This document shows, in pieces, positions 45,851-54,495 of a DNA stretch of 64,000 nucleotides. Position 1 is the first letter of the stretch; every line of letters starts with the position of its first letter. The notes beneath the pieces were generated by a model. The model saw only the letters and a program-made list of their open reading frames with translations. It was not told the origin of the DNA and did no database searches. This DNA is from Gammaproteobacteria bacterium (GTDB lineage Bacteria; Pseudomonadota; Gammaproteobacteria; DSM-16500), in NCBI GenBank assembly GCA_021325575.1, contig JAJPGW010000007.1, positions 1 through 64,000 of the forward strand, read 5' to 3'. The translations under genes and the position numbers were made by a program.

Positions 45851-45921
45851 GATTTCGAAATTATAGAGAGGACAAATGGATTTCACAAGGAAAGGTGCTT
45901 GATCATTTATTAACCACACCT

Positions 45922-45954
45922 ATTAAGTTTTCCTTAATCTTTAGTTTTTATAAT
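45922..45954 (+). promoter_or_regulatory. PmrA-like box and -10 before the caspase-fold candidate
   Basis: ATTAAG (45922-45927), 5 bp, CTTAAT (45933-45938), then 10 bp, then TATAAT (45949-45954). The start codon is at 45990. Confidence 0.75.
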
Positions 45955-45989
45955 GAACTATTTATTTCATTCAGCTTTGGTAATCACCT

Positions 45990-47918
45990 ATGTTACGAAA
46001 AAAACAACGCGAGGAAGCAAGAAAAGCAAAGAAAAACAGAGAAAAACTAGGCTATCGTCCACATCGTGAGCGACAACCTCGGCCGCAATTACTTACCAAT
46101 GTCCTCGTATCAGAAATCAAAGATCAGGAACAAGAAAATGCACTATTAGCCGCTGCAGAATGGAAAACACCTTATCGTCGCGCTCTTTTATTGAGTCTTG
46201 GGGAGTGGACTGACGATAAGCAAATTCTCGATAATTATCGCCTGAAATGCACAGCTGAAAATGTTAAACATGTTTGTATAAAAACCCGCGAGGAATTAAT
46301 CGAGTTTTTACAATTACAAGGTCCTAAAGCCGATTCTGTAAAAGAATTTTTAGCGGATTTTCAGGATGAACAAGATGTTATTTTGCTAAATTCACATGGG
46401 AGTAAAACGGGCGATTCGGTTGATCTTCATCTAAAATGGGGTTTCACGCCCGAGATGTTAGCAAAATTCGTGGTACAAGCATGTCCCAAAGACCAGCATT
46501 TAAAAGTCAAAAATTTGTCTTGTTATGGCGGCCGAAGAGGTGATGAAAAAGAATTAGCTTTTTGTGATCGCTTGGTAAATCAAATCGCAACTCATGATAA
46601 GAGTATTCCTCGTCGAATAACAGTCATCGGATCAGAAGATGAAGCGAAAGTTGGTTGGGGGCATGAAGTCTTAGTTGAAGATAACGTGAAAGGAGTACGT
46701 TATCAATATAATTATGTTTTGAGTAAAAAAATTCAATTGCTAAAACTTTTGGAAAAAGAATCTCGAGAGGAGCGTTCTCATCTCGCGCAAAAGGCTTTAA
46801 GAGAAATGGCAGCACTTTGTAAAGAAGATGAATATGAGTTAGAAGTGTATTTAGATGGTGATGATAATGAAGGCCAATTTACCGAACACGAATCCCTGCA
46901 ATTTTACTGTTTAATTGAAGGTTATCTTCATGGCCATTTTTCGAAAGAATTTTCAGATCAAGTTAAACAAATTTTAAAAAATGATTTTGAGTTTTTATTC
47001 GAGCATCCACAATTTAAACGCATGCTGCGGCCTGAATGGATTAATACAGGCATTTTGGAAGTGATTCATAAAATTTTAAATTTAAATGAAAACCTTCGTG
47101 ATCCCTATCTTTATTTACTTTATGCAATGCCAGAATCATTCCTAGAAATAGAGAAAATAATGGATTTATTTCATAAGCCCGTGACAATTTCAATCACTAA
47201 AGGAATAAAAGCAACAAAGAAACCTGATTATTTTCAAATTGAACATCAAATTCTCCATTTTGCTAAATTACAATTCCAAAAATATTTGTATCAACCTGAT
47301 TTAAAACCCAAGATTTTTTTAAATATAAAAGCAGAAGCAGAAAAATTGATTCAAGCGGAAAATGCACGTCGAATAATAGAGGAAAAACATCGACAAGAAC
47401 AACTAAGACTTCAGCAAGAAGCCGATAAACTTCGACAAGAACAAGAAAAACAGCGCAGAGAAGCAGAAGAAAAACTACGGCAAGAACAGTTAAAGCTTAA
47501 GCAAGAAGCAGAGCTTAGAAGATTAGAACAACTTAAACTTCTACAGGAAGCAGAAAAACGCAAGAGAGAACAAGAAGAGATACGAAGGCTCGAAGAAAAA
47601 CCAAAAAAAGAGTTGGCCTATAACAGAATTTATCGTGCTTTGTATGTGAGCGAACGTACCATTTTTAAATTAGAAAAAGAGACGGAACGTGAAAAATTCG
47701 CTGCCAGATTGAGAGATTGTTATTGGAACAAAGATTTTGAATCTAATTTAGAACTCTTCCAAAAAATTCATAAATGGGGTTGTGATCACAGTGGGCTCAA
47801 GCTCTTTACGTCCACTCGTTATCCCAATTCTGAGGGAATCCAAATGGACAATGAATTGTCAATTAGTGAGAGCCGCACTGCTAGAATAGGCCGAGCCTTG
47901 CGGGGATCAAAGTATTAA
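45990..47918 (+). CDS. Unknown protein with a possible clan CD cysteine peptidase domain and coiled coil
   Basis: A 642-aa protein. A very basic N-terminus (RKKQREEARKAKKNREK) is followed by a region resembling the caspase fold: strand RRALLLSLGEW (63-73), strand plus His in DVILLNSHGS (His136) and strand plus Cys in LKVKNLSCYGG (Cys178), the His-Gly then Cys order of clan CD peptidases. Residues about 450-550 form a long Arg/Glu/Gln coiled coil. The C-terminus is not recognisable. No signal peptide is present. Peptidase identity is inferred from the His/Cys arrangement only. A PmrA-like box upstream supports a virulence-type regulon. Confidence 0.75.
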   Translation: MLRKKQREEARKAKKNREKLGYRPHRERQPRPQLLTNVLVSEIKDQEQENALLAAAEWKTPYRRALLLSLGEWTDDKQILDNYRLKCTAENVKHVCIKTREELIEFLQLQGPKADSVKEFLADFQDEQDVILLNSHGSKTGDSVDLHLKWGFTPEMLAKFVVQACPKDQHLKVKNLSCYGGRRGDEKELAFCDRLVNQIATHDKSIPRRITVIGSEDEAKVGWGHEVLVEDNVKGVRYQYNYVLSKKIQLLKLLEKESREERSHLAQKALREMAALCKEDEYELEVYLDGDDNEGQFTEHESLQFYCLIEGYLHGHFSKEFSDQVKQILKNDFEFLFEHPQFKRMLRPEWINTGILEVIHKILNLNENLRDPYLYLLYAMPESFLEIEKIMDLFHKPVTISITKGIKATKKPDYFQIEHQILHFAKLQFQKYLYQPDLKPKIFLNIKAEAEKLIQAENARRIIEEKHRQEQLRLQQEADKLRQEQEKQRREAEEKLRQEQLKLKQEAELRRLEQLKLLQEAEKRKREQEEIRRLEEKPKKELAYNRIYRALYVSERTIFKLEKETEREKFAARLRDCYWNKDFESNLELFQKIHKWGCDHSGLKLFTSTRYPNSEGIQMDNELSISESRTARIGRALRGSKY

Positions 47919-47924
47919 TAAGTA

Positions 47925-47957
47925 GTTAATATTTCCTTAAGTTTTTCCTGAAAGAAT
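47925..47957 (+). promoter_or_regulatory. PmrA-like box before the small Ser/Pro-rich gene
   Basis: GTTAAT (47925-47930), 5 bp, CTTAAG (47936-47941), then 10 bp, then AAGAAT (47952-47957) as a weak -10. Spacing equals that at 45922-45954. Confidence 0.65.
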
Positions 47958-47982
47958 GAATTTTTCATTATGGAGATCTTTT

Positions 47983-48375
47983 ATGCATCGCTCTTCATCT
48001 TCAGGCCAACTCAATTCACGTCCCACCAGTCCTGCTCCTGATCTTGCAAAAACCAGTTCGGCGGGTTCTAGTAGTGGTGGGGAACCATTACCTCAGGTTC
48101 CACAATTATCGGCAGAGCAATATCGAGCGGTGCTTAGTAGCGTTTTTGATAAACCTCAGAATACTGAGATGACAACATTAAATAATGCACCTGCATCTGA
48201 TGCCCCAACTCAGTTAGTAGAAGTTCCCTTATCAGCAAACACGGGTGCCTCAAGTGATACGGGACTATTTAAAACCCAGGGTAATCATCCGAGTTCTAAT
48301 ACCACAAATGACACTCAGGCCGTCGTGTCACCTCCAAAAACCGGCTGGCGTAGATTCATTTGCTGCGGATCTTAA
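47983..48375 (+). CDS. Small Ser/Pro/Thr-rich unknown protein
   Basis: A 130-aa protein. ATG 47983 has GGAGA 6 bp upstream and lies after the -10 element; the in-frame ATG at 47956 overlaps that -10 and is rejected. The sequence is largely disordered and rich in Ser, Pro, Thr and Asn (SSSSGQLNSRPTSPAPD), ending in a short basic, Cys-containing tail (GWRRFICCGS). The terminal Cys pair beside aromatic and basic residues could be a lipid-modification or membrane-anchor site in a host cell, which is speculation. PmrA-like box upstream. Confidence 0.65.
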   Translation: MHRSSSSGQLNSRPTSPAPDLAKTSSAGSSSGGEPLPQVPQLSAEQYRAVLSSVFDKPQNTEMTTLNNAPASDAPTQLVEVPLSANTGASSDTGLFKTQGNHPSSNTTNDTQAVVSPPKTGWRRFICCGS

Positions 48376-48392
48376 CTCTCAGAAAAGATAAG

Positions 48393-48421
48393 TTGACAAA
48401 CTTAGGTGAGCTCCCTAGAAT
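48393..48421 (+). promoter_or_regulatory. Strong sigma-70 promoter for the tRNA-Ala/tRNA-Glu pair
   Basis: TTGACA (48393-48398), 17 bp, TAGAAT (48416-48421); the tRNA begins 23 bp further on. Confidence 0.88.
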
Positions 48422-48443
48422 CGCAGCTCTTCGGTGTAGCAGC

Positions 48444-48519
<76 letters not shown>

Positions 48520-48540
48520 AGACGACATTTTAACCAAAAT

Positions 48541-48616
48541 GTCCCCATCGTCTAGAGGCCTAGGACATCGCCCTTTCACGGCGGTAACAGGGGTTCGAAT
48601 CCCCTTGGGGACGCCA
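48541..48616 (+). tRNA. tRNA-Glu (anticodon TTC)
   Basis: Acceptor GTCCCCA/TGGGGAC, anticodon loop CTTTCAC giving TTC, T-loop GGTTCGAATCC and encoded CCA. It follows tRNA-Ala by 21 bp; a short T-run after the gene may end the transcript. Confidence 0.96.
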
Positions 48617-48698
48617 GATTTTTTTAATAATCAATCACTTATGATATGGCAAAAAAGCACATAACTGTAGAGGTTGTTTCTACTGCATCATCATAGAT

Positions 48699-49085
48699 TC
48701 ATTTTGGCGCCAGCAATTCGATCGAATATCCATCTGGATCTTCTACAAAAGCAATCACCGTAGACCCGCCTTTCATGGGGCCCGCTTCGCGCTTAATTTT
48801 CCCACCTTTCGCTCGGATTTCATCACAAGCTTTATAAACATCAGGGACTTCAATCGCAATATGTCCGAAGGCCGTGCCAAGATCATATTGATGTACATCC
48901 CAATTGTAAGTTAATTCCAAGACTGCCTGGTCCGATTCGTTGTCAAAACCCACAAAAGCTAGGGTAAATTTTCCGGCGGGAAAATCTTCTTTGCGTAATA
49001 ATTTCATGCCTAATACATTCGTATAAAATTCCAAAGATTTTTCAAGATGTCGGACTCTTAGCATGGTGTGAAGGATTCTCATCAT
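48699..49085 (-). CDS. gloA: Lactoylglutathione lyase (glyoxalase I)
   Basis: A 128-aa VOC-fold metalloenzyme detoxifying methylglyoxal with glutathione. The four metal ligands of GloA appear in order: His in RILHTMLRV, Glu in AVLELTYNW, His in FGHIAIEV and Glu in GYSIELLAP. Length matches the Ni-type bacterial enzyme. It is convergent to the tRNA pair and divergent from the GNAT gene. Confidence 0.96.
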   Translation of the reverse strand: MMRILHTMLRVRHLEKSLEFYTNVLGMKLLRKEDFPAGKFTLAFVGFDNESDQAVLELTYNWDVHQYDLGTAFGHIAIEVPDVYKACDEIRAKGGKIKREAGPMKGGSTVIAFVEDPDGYSIELLAPK

Positions 49086-49143
49086 AGCCTCACTGAAAAT
49101 TGTATTATAATATTAACATCGATCAGAAGAATAGGCTCCAGAA

Positions 49144-49713
49144 ATGACTACATCATCAGCCCACTTTCGATTTAAACCCGCTGTTGAATCTCAGCGAGAG
49201 CTTATTCATCATTGGTTGCAGCAGGATTACATTAGGGAATGGATTCATGGTCAAGGATTGCAAAATACATTAACAGGCCTGGAAAAATTTTTTCAATATA
49301 CAGCGGCAGGTCATGAGATTGATCGCAAAATGAAAATCACTCAACACTGGGTTGGTTTCGAGGGTGATAAACCGTTTGTTTATCTGCTTAGTTCCAATAT
49401 TTTTCGAGACACACCGAATGAATATTCCAAATATTGTGAAACCGATGGTCTAGCGATTACGCTGGATATTTTTATAGGCGATAAAGATTATGTTGGAAAG
49501 GGATTGGCGACTACGGTTATCAAAGAATTTTTATTAAGCCAATTTAAAGATATTTCAGAAGTATTTATTGACCCCGAACAAAAAAATAAAAGAGCCATCC
49601 ACGTGTATCAAAAAGCAGGCTTCACAATGATGGGGGAATTCATTGCAGCATGGCATCCTGTGCCGCATTATATTTTGAAACTAAATATGAAAGATATTCG
49701 TAGGAGTGAATGA
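49144..49713 (+). CDS. GNAT acetyltransferase, AAC(6')/IucB-like
   Basis: A 189-aa GNAT protein. HHWLQQDYIREWIHGQG near the N-terminus, the acetyl-CoA binding segment YVGKGLATTVIKEFL (motif A, Q/RxxGxG/A) and IDPEQKNKRAIHVYQKAGF (motif B) are typical of the AAC(6')/IucB-like branch. Possible substrates include aminoglycosides, hydroxylysine or an unrelated amine; motifs do not decide. It stands alone between gloA and the F-box-like gene. Confidence 0.85.
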   Translation: MTTSSAHFRFKPAVESQRELIHHWLQQDYIREWIHGQGLQNTLTGLEKFFQYTAAGHEIDRKMKITQHWVGFEGDKPFVYLLSSNIFRDTPNEYSKYCETDGLAITLDIFIGDKDYVGKGLATTVIKEFLLSQFKDISEVFIDPEQKNKRAIHVYQKAGFTMMGEFIAAWHPVPHYILKLNMKDIRRSE

Positions 49714-49761
49714 CTTCAGTTATAATAGCTCACCAACCATTGATGGAAATCGAAAAACACC

Positions 49762-50655
49762 ATGTTAAGATTAGGAATAAGAAAAGACCTAGAAAAACAG
49801 AAGTTCAACAAATCACTCAAAGCCAAACAAATCGAAGCCAAACAAACATTAAAAACGGAGGCAATTGTTGATTCTGTTTTATTATTTTTGTCGATAAAAG
49901 ATATTGGTAATGCTGGCAATGTGTGTTTTTTATGGTTTAAATTCACTCAGAGCCAATCATTTTGGTCTCAGTATAATAAATTACTCTCTCCAAACCCAAA
50001 TTTTAATTGTCATAAATTCCAGCGTGTTGCCCTATTGATGAATCACTCGCCCAGCCGATTTTTTTGTAAGCTCAATCACGCTGTAATGGCTCGCTATCGC
50101 GAAAAAATGGAAAAAATCTTTAGCGACAATTTGCAGAGTGGCGCGACCATTGATTGGCGAATGCAAATGCAGCATTTTAAAAAGGCATTGCAACAGGAAA
50201 AATTTGTCCGTGCTTATCAGGAAAAATTAATCACCGATCAATTTCTGGCGGATCCTTATTTATTTAATTTCCTGACCGTCAGTGAAAATATGATTGGGCA
50301 AATGAAATTATTGCCGCACACTGTTGTTATCGGAGAAATTTTTGCCGGTTGCGCATTTGAATTGCTCCGGGATAAAGTCTTAAATCAAACCGATTTGCTT
50401 CGTGTTTGTGATATGCTGGAATATCCGCATATTGTTCATCTTTTTCGAAATGAGAAATTGGCGCGATTGGTTTTGATGTCAGAAAAATATTTTGAAATTT
50501 ATAAGCAAATTTCGGAAAGCTCGCTTGATAACGTCGATGAAAAAAGTTTTCAAAGAATTGTAGAGAGCACCCAGGATGGCAATAGTCCGAGAGATGCGAT
50601 TTCAATCATTCTTTCAGAATGCAAGTCGTTCGGAATAGAATGTTCCGTGATGTGA
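49762..50655 (+). CDS. F-box-like protein of unknown function
   Basis: A 297-aa soluble protein. Residues about 34-75 (AIVDSVLLFLSIKDIGNAGNV, then CFLWFKFTQSQSFWSQ) match the F-box pattern: hydrophobic helix, LS-x-KD, then Val/Cys...Trp and a final Trp. In eukaryotes this motif binds Skp1 in SCF ubiquitin ligases, and several Legionella effectors mimic it. A basic N-terminal helix precedes it. The remaining 220 residues are helical and unrecognised and could bind the target. A -10 TATAAT lies at 49721-49726. The ribosome-binding site is weak. Confidence 0.7.
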   Translation: MLRLGIRKDLEKQKFNKSLKAKQIEAKQTLKTEAIVDSVLLFLSIKDIGNAGNVCFLWFKFTQSQSFWSQYNKLLSPNPNFNCHKFQRVALLMNHSPSRFFCKLNHAVMARYREKMEKIFSDNLQSGATIDWRMQMQHFKKALQQEKFVRAYQEKLITDQFLADPYLFNFLTVSENMIGQMKLLPHTVVIGEIFAGCAFELLRDKVLNQTDLLRVCDMLEYPHIVHLFRNEKLARLVLMSEKYFEIYKQISESSLDNVDEKSFQRIVESTQDGNSPRDAISIILSECKSFGIECSVM

Positions 50656-50656
50656 G

Positions 50657-51286
50657 CTATTGTTTCAAAAAAACCAAAGCAATCCCGAATCCAATCAAAA
50701 AGAGTCCCAATGCTTTTGAAATGTATTTTTCAATTTTGTTAAGGCCTAATAAAACTCTTGGATGCGATAACAGAACTGTCAAGCTGCAAAACCAGGCATT
50801 CACGATCACATACATTTCAACAATAAATAGAATTTCAAGAAAGCGTGGGGTGTCTGGTTTGATAATGAGAGTAAAAACAGCCAGAAAAAATAAACTGGCC
50901 TTAGGGTTCAGCACGTTGCATAAAAATCCTTGTCTAAAAGCAGTCAAATCGCTCATCGCCGTTTTTTTAAAATGATCTGAACTGGGATCGTGGTTCTCGG
51001 CTGTATTCTTGGCAAATAAACATTTTATTCCGAGATAAAATAAATAAATCGCGCCGATATATTTAATAATATTAAAAATAACAATCGATTGGGAAATTAC
51101 CAGGGCAAGACCCAGCGCGCAATAAGAAATATGAATCAAAACGGCATTGCCTATACCAAATGAAGTCATAATACCCGCCCGACGTGAGTGCAAAAGCGTG
51201 TTCTTGGTCACGAGTGCAAAATCAGGGCCGGGCAGCATGGCTGAAAATAACATCAAAAATCCAAGCGTAAAAAACTGCGTCATCAT
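50657..51286 (-). CDS. LysE/RhtB family amino-acid exporter
   Basis: A 209-aa membrane protein with the family signature LPGPDFALVTKNTLLHSRRAGIMTSFGIG in the first loop and five to six hydrophobic segments. Members export amino acids such as homoserine, threonine, lysine or leucine; the substrate cannot be read here. Tail-to-tail with the F-box-like gene, 1 bp between the stop codons. Start ambiguous between the first two Met codons. Confidence 0.88.
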   Translation of the reverse strand: MMTQFFTLGFLMLFSAMLPGPDFALVTKNTLLHSRRAGIMTSFGIGNAVLIHISYCALGLALVISQSIVIFNIIKYIGAIYLFYLGIKCLFAKNTAENHDPSSDHFKKTAMSDLTAFRQGFLCNVLNPKASLFFLAVFTLIIKPDTPRFLEILFIVEMYVIVNAWFCSLTVLLSHPRVLLGLNKIEKYISKALGLFLIGFGIALVFLKQ

Positions 51287-51348
51287 TTATTTATACCCAT
51301 TCTGAATTCTGTTATTATCATTGGATTTCCTGATATTTCAATGTTTTT

Positions 51349-52704
51349 TTATAATCGTGGCGCAAATCCCGGAGCAAGAAAAGGTTCGGTACTCTTAATG
51401 AATTGCTGCAACCGTAGATACGCCGCTTTTGAATGCTCGAGCGCATCACCTTCTTGGATGTCATTCATCGTAACAAAAACTGCATTGTTAATAGAAAAGA
51501 ACTGAATTGGCAGTCTTGCTTTTGCCGCTTCCTTGGTGAGAAACGCTTGCATTGTTTGCGCGATTTCATTAGTAGCAAGTTTCATTCCATATCCATTCTG
51601 ATGGTGCCAATACATGGGATTTTGTTTCAAATAATGCATAAATAATTTTTCATTAAAATGTTCTTTTTTCTCAGGTTGCTGATATTGGATAGAGATAATT
51701 CGCTTGCCAAATAAATTGTGTGGGAAGCCTGGTTTCTTTTTTTTGGGAGCAGTCTGTGTTTCAAGTTGGTCATCCAAAATTTCTCCCAGTTTTCGTTTTT
51801 GACCGGATATCTGTTTACCATTTCCAACAGGTTGAAAGAGTTGGTTGCGGTTCCTTTCTCTTTTTCTAGTTTTTTTGGACGCCGCAAGTTCCATCGGAGT
51901 TTGATCTTGCATTGTCTTTTCTTCCATTGGAACAGGAGCAACAGCAACAGCAGGGAGTTCCGGAGTAGGTTCAGGAGGCTGAGGCAATTCTACGGCCGTT
52001 TCATCTTGAAGAGGTTGCGATTGTTGTACTTTTTTGCGGCGTTTCTTTCCTTTTTTCGGTTTTGTTATTAGAGTCTCGTTTTCCTCCATCGGGGCTGATT
52101 CTGATTGTGCTGTTTCTTTATCCTCAGGTACTGCATGAATACCCGTATAACCGCAAATTAAAAATTTCAACGGCTTATCTTTTTGGGGTGCCATCAGTTT
52201 TTCAGCGGCTTCCGCTAGCGATTTATCTTCTCTATCACCCAATTTTCTTTTTATTTTGAATTCTTCGATTTCTTCTTGCGGAAATTGTTCTGGATAAATT
52301 TTTAAAAAATCATTTGGTGCTTGAAAAGCAGGGACAGCGCCTGCCTCATGTGCGAGTAAAGCAAAATGGTTGTTTGTATACCTGGTGATTAGTTTTACTC
52401 CTGAGACCCCTTTTTTCTTTACGGTGCGAGTATGACCGTCTCCTTTTTTTCTCACTTTACCGCCAATTAGTCGGGAGTTCACATTGGAAACTATATCGAG
52501 CGCTTTTTTGGGGTAATAAAATACAAATAATTCAAGTCTAGGACTCCAATGGAGACGATCCAGGTAAGGTAAACCCGGATAACAAAATCCTGTATTAGCC
52601 GCCATTTCGGCTAGGGTTTTCTTGGCTGGAATGACTGGAGCATTACCTGAATTAGAAGCATCTTTTGCATCCGACGCTTGTTTATCTTGTTCACGACCGT
52701 TCAT
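51349..52704 (-). CDS. Unknown protein with several nuclear-localization-like basic clusters
   Basis: A 451-aa protein. ATG 52704 is chosen, behind GAGAG; the frame runs to 52767. Two conserved-looking parts (about 26-190 and 330-451) flank a disordered Pro/Glu/Gln-rich centre. The centre holds four Lys/Arg clusters: KPKKGKKRRKK (215-225), KKTRKRERNR (277-286), QKRKL (302-306) and PKKKKP (320-325). These look like monopartite nuclear localization signals, including an SV40-like one. No enzyme motif is seen. A role as a host-nucleus effector is inferred from these clusters only; DNA or RNA binding in the bacterium is the alternative. Confidence 0.7.
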   Translation of the reverse strand: MNGREQDKQASDAKDASNSGNAPVIPAKKTLAEMAANTGFCYPGLPYLDRLHWSPRLELFVFYYPKKALDIVSNVNSRLIGGKVRKKGDGHTRTVKKKGVSGVKLITRYTNNHFALLAHEAGAVPAFQAPNDFLKIYPEQFPQEEIEEFKIKRKLGDREDKSLAEAAEKLMAPQKDKPLKFLICGYTGIHAVPEDKETAQSESAPMEENETLITKPKKGKKRRKKVQQSQPLQDETAVELPQPPEPTPELPAVAVAPVPMEEKTMQDQTPMELAASKKTRKRERNRNQLFQPVGNGKQISGQKRKLGEILDDQLETQTAPKKKKPGFPHNLFGKRIISIQYQQPEKKEHFNEKLFMHYLKQNPMYWHHQNGYGMKLATNEIAQTMQAFLTKEAAKARLPIQFFSINNAVFVTMNDIQEGDALEHSKAAYLRLQQFIKSTEPFLAPGFAPRL

Positions 52705-52870
52705 GATTATAGTTCTCTCTATTACTCGTTTTGTGTGTCCAGTATAGTACAATATATGGGCATCCACTGGAAGGATTAGTTCAAAAAATCATTTACATAA
52801 CAATTTATGATCAAAGATTTATAAAGAATGGACACCTGTATAACTTATTGTAAATAAATAATAAAATTAC

Positions 52871-52892
52871 CTTAAGCTAAATTGGCTATAAT
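52871..52892 (+). promoter_or_regulatory. Single PmrA-like half-site with -10
   Basis: CTTAAG (52871-52876) lies 10 bp before TATAAT (52887-52892), the same geometry as two other promoters here. The expected upstream half-site position reads AATAAA, so the box is degenerate. Confidence 0.5.
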
Positions 52893-52930
52893 AAAAAAAT
52901 AAGCTGTTAAAACAACAATCTTGGAGCACT

Positions 52931-54391
52931 ATGGCTGAATCAACAGAAGTTGCCACAATCATTAAACCCACCTTTGCGTGCGATGATCCTAGCACTATTC
53001 CAAAAGAATTATTCCGTGATTTCGCGGTAAAAAATGATTTGATCGAAAAAATTGAATTCGCTAAAGAAGAAACTCAAAAAAAAGAAGCTGAACAACAAAA
53101 ACAATTCGATCAAATGAAATTTGATGAAACGCAATTTTATAATAAAAAAGACTACGACAAAAAAGAAGAAGAGAAAAAAGAATTTTTTAATGCATTGCAG
53201 GTGATTGCGGATACGGAAGCTGCTGAAGCTAAACAAATGATGCTTAACATGATCGCCGAGCTTAGAGAAAAAATTCAGGAACAATCGGATAGATTAAAAG
53301 AAGCCGCTAATCAACAGGCGGGTCCCGCTGACCCTAACCAACCCAAACAGGCTATCCCAGAAGAACGTCAAAGAACGCTGGCAACCGCTGCAACCAGGCT
53401 TGATATTCTTGCCAAAGAACTGGATGCGCTCGAAAAAGAAGGCGAGGAGATCAATACTCAATTAAAAACAGAAAAGAAAACACACGGTTCCCTCTGGCGA
53501 GATGCGTTAAGCAAAGCAAAAAGCGCCTTTCTCGATGCAACGGATTCAAATTGGGAAGATGTTTTCAAAGCCATGGCCACAAAACTGGGGATAATCAACA
53601 AAGAGGGCGTAGTAACGAATGAAGCCGAAAAACGAAAACTTGAAGTTGGCATTATTAATCTTAATCAGGAAGTAGCGGAATCTCTAAGTTCAAGAGCGTC
53701 TGTTCCTGATATGGTTGCTAGACGACAGGCCGATTGGAACGCTGCTTACCTATTTGAAGTTCAAAGACGTACTAAAGAACAAGAAGTTTTAGGACCCGTC
53801 GATATGAAAAAAATTCAGAAAGAATCCAGTGATGTAATGGCAAGTGAAGCAGTCAGAAGTCACGGCCTCATGGCAGAACTGCAAGCCGCAGGCAAAGCTT
53901 TTCAATTGAATAAATCGCGTGCTTATACTGCAAAAGGCGAAATTCGTCCGGATCTGGGGATTGTTCCAAAAGATAAAAGCGATAGTCCTAAAATGGGAGG
54001 GGTGATTCAAAGCGGTATTGCCTATGCTGAAAGTGGAGCCATGAAAGCTTACAAAGAATCGCTCTATACTAAAAAAGGAAAAAATGAAAAGGGAGAAACA
54101 GTCACTCTCCCTTCAGAAGCCGCTCAATCTGCGAAAAAAATCATTGGTCTTGAATTTAAGAAAGTCGATAATGCGGTAGCAATCGCTCAAGTAAAACAAA
54201 AAATGGATGAAGTAAGGCAAGAAGTGTCTCCAGGGGAAAAACCAAAAGAATCACCCTCAGCCTGGAGTCGATTTGTGAATGCCGTCAAAGATCTTGCCTC
54301 CCGCATCACGAGCTCAAAAAAAGAAGCAGCAGAATTAGGCGCAAAATCAGGAGGGCCCAGCCCAAGTCCAAATCCAAATCGGCAAGGATGA
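52931..54391 (+). CDS. Unknown coiled-coil protein
   Basis: A 486-aa soluble protein; ATG 52931 has TTGGAG 5 bp upstream. Residues about 40-210 are highly charged with long coiled-coil stretches (KKEEEKKEFFNALQV, LREKIQEQSDRLKEAANQQ). A more globular middle (about 210-330) and a Pro/Ser/Lys-rich C-terminus (SGGPSPSPNPNRQG) follow. No signal peptide, membrane segment or catalytic motif. A half PmrA-like site and similar composition to the other unknown proteins suggest an effector, without proof. Confidence 0.7.
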   Translation: MAESTEVATIIKPTFACDDPSTIPKELFRDFAVKNDLIEKIEFAKEETQKKEAEQQKQFDQMKFDETQFYNKKDYDKKEEEKKEFFNALQVIADTEAAEAKQMMLNMIAELREKIQEQSDRLKEAANQQAGPADPNQPKQAIPEERQRTLATAATRLDILAKELDALEKEGEEINTQLKTEKKTHGSLWRDALSKAKSAFLDATDSNWEDVFKAMATKLGIINKEGVVTNEAEKRKLEVGIINLNQEVAESLSSRASVPDMVARRQADWNAAYLFEVQRRTKEQEVLGPVDMKKIQKESSDVMASEAVRSHGLMAELQAAGKAFQLNKSRAYTAKGEIRPDLGIVPKDKSDSPKMGGVIQSGIAYAESGAMKAYKESLYTKKGKNEKGETVTLPSEAAQSAKKIIGLEFKKVDNAVAIAQVKQKMDEVRQEVSPGEKPKESPSAWSRFVNAVKDLASRITSSKKEAAELGAKSGGPSPSPNPNRQG

Positions 54392-54403
54392 TGCCAAAGA
54401 GTT

Positions 54404-54482
54404 GTCATTGCGAGCAGCGTTTTTGCTGCGAAGCAATCTCCAGAAGATTGCTTCGGCCTAAAAAACAGGCCTCGCAATGACG
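54404..54482. repeat. GTCATTGCGAG palindromic repeat, copy 10 (complete)
   Basis: It lies between the coiled-coil gene and the convergent membrane-protein gene. Inner stems GCAGC/GCTGC and GGCCT/AGGCC are perfect. Confidence 0.9.
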
Positions 54483-54495
54483 AAAAATGGCTGAA

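Noticed and set aside
47956-47982. Upstream ATG for the small Ser/Pro-rich gene
   Set aside because: It overlaps the -10 element placed 10 bp after the PmrA-like box; ATG 47983 has a GGAGA site.
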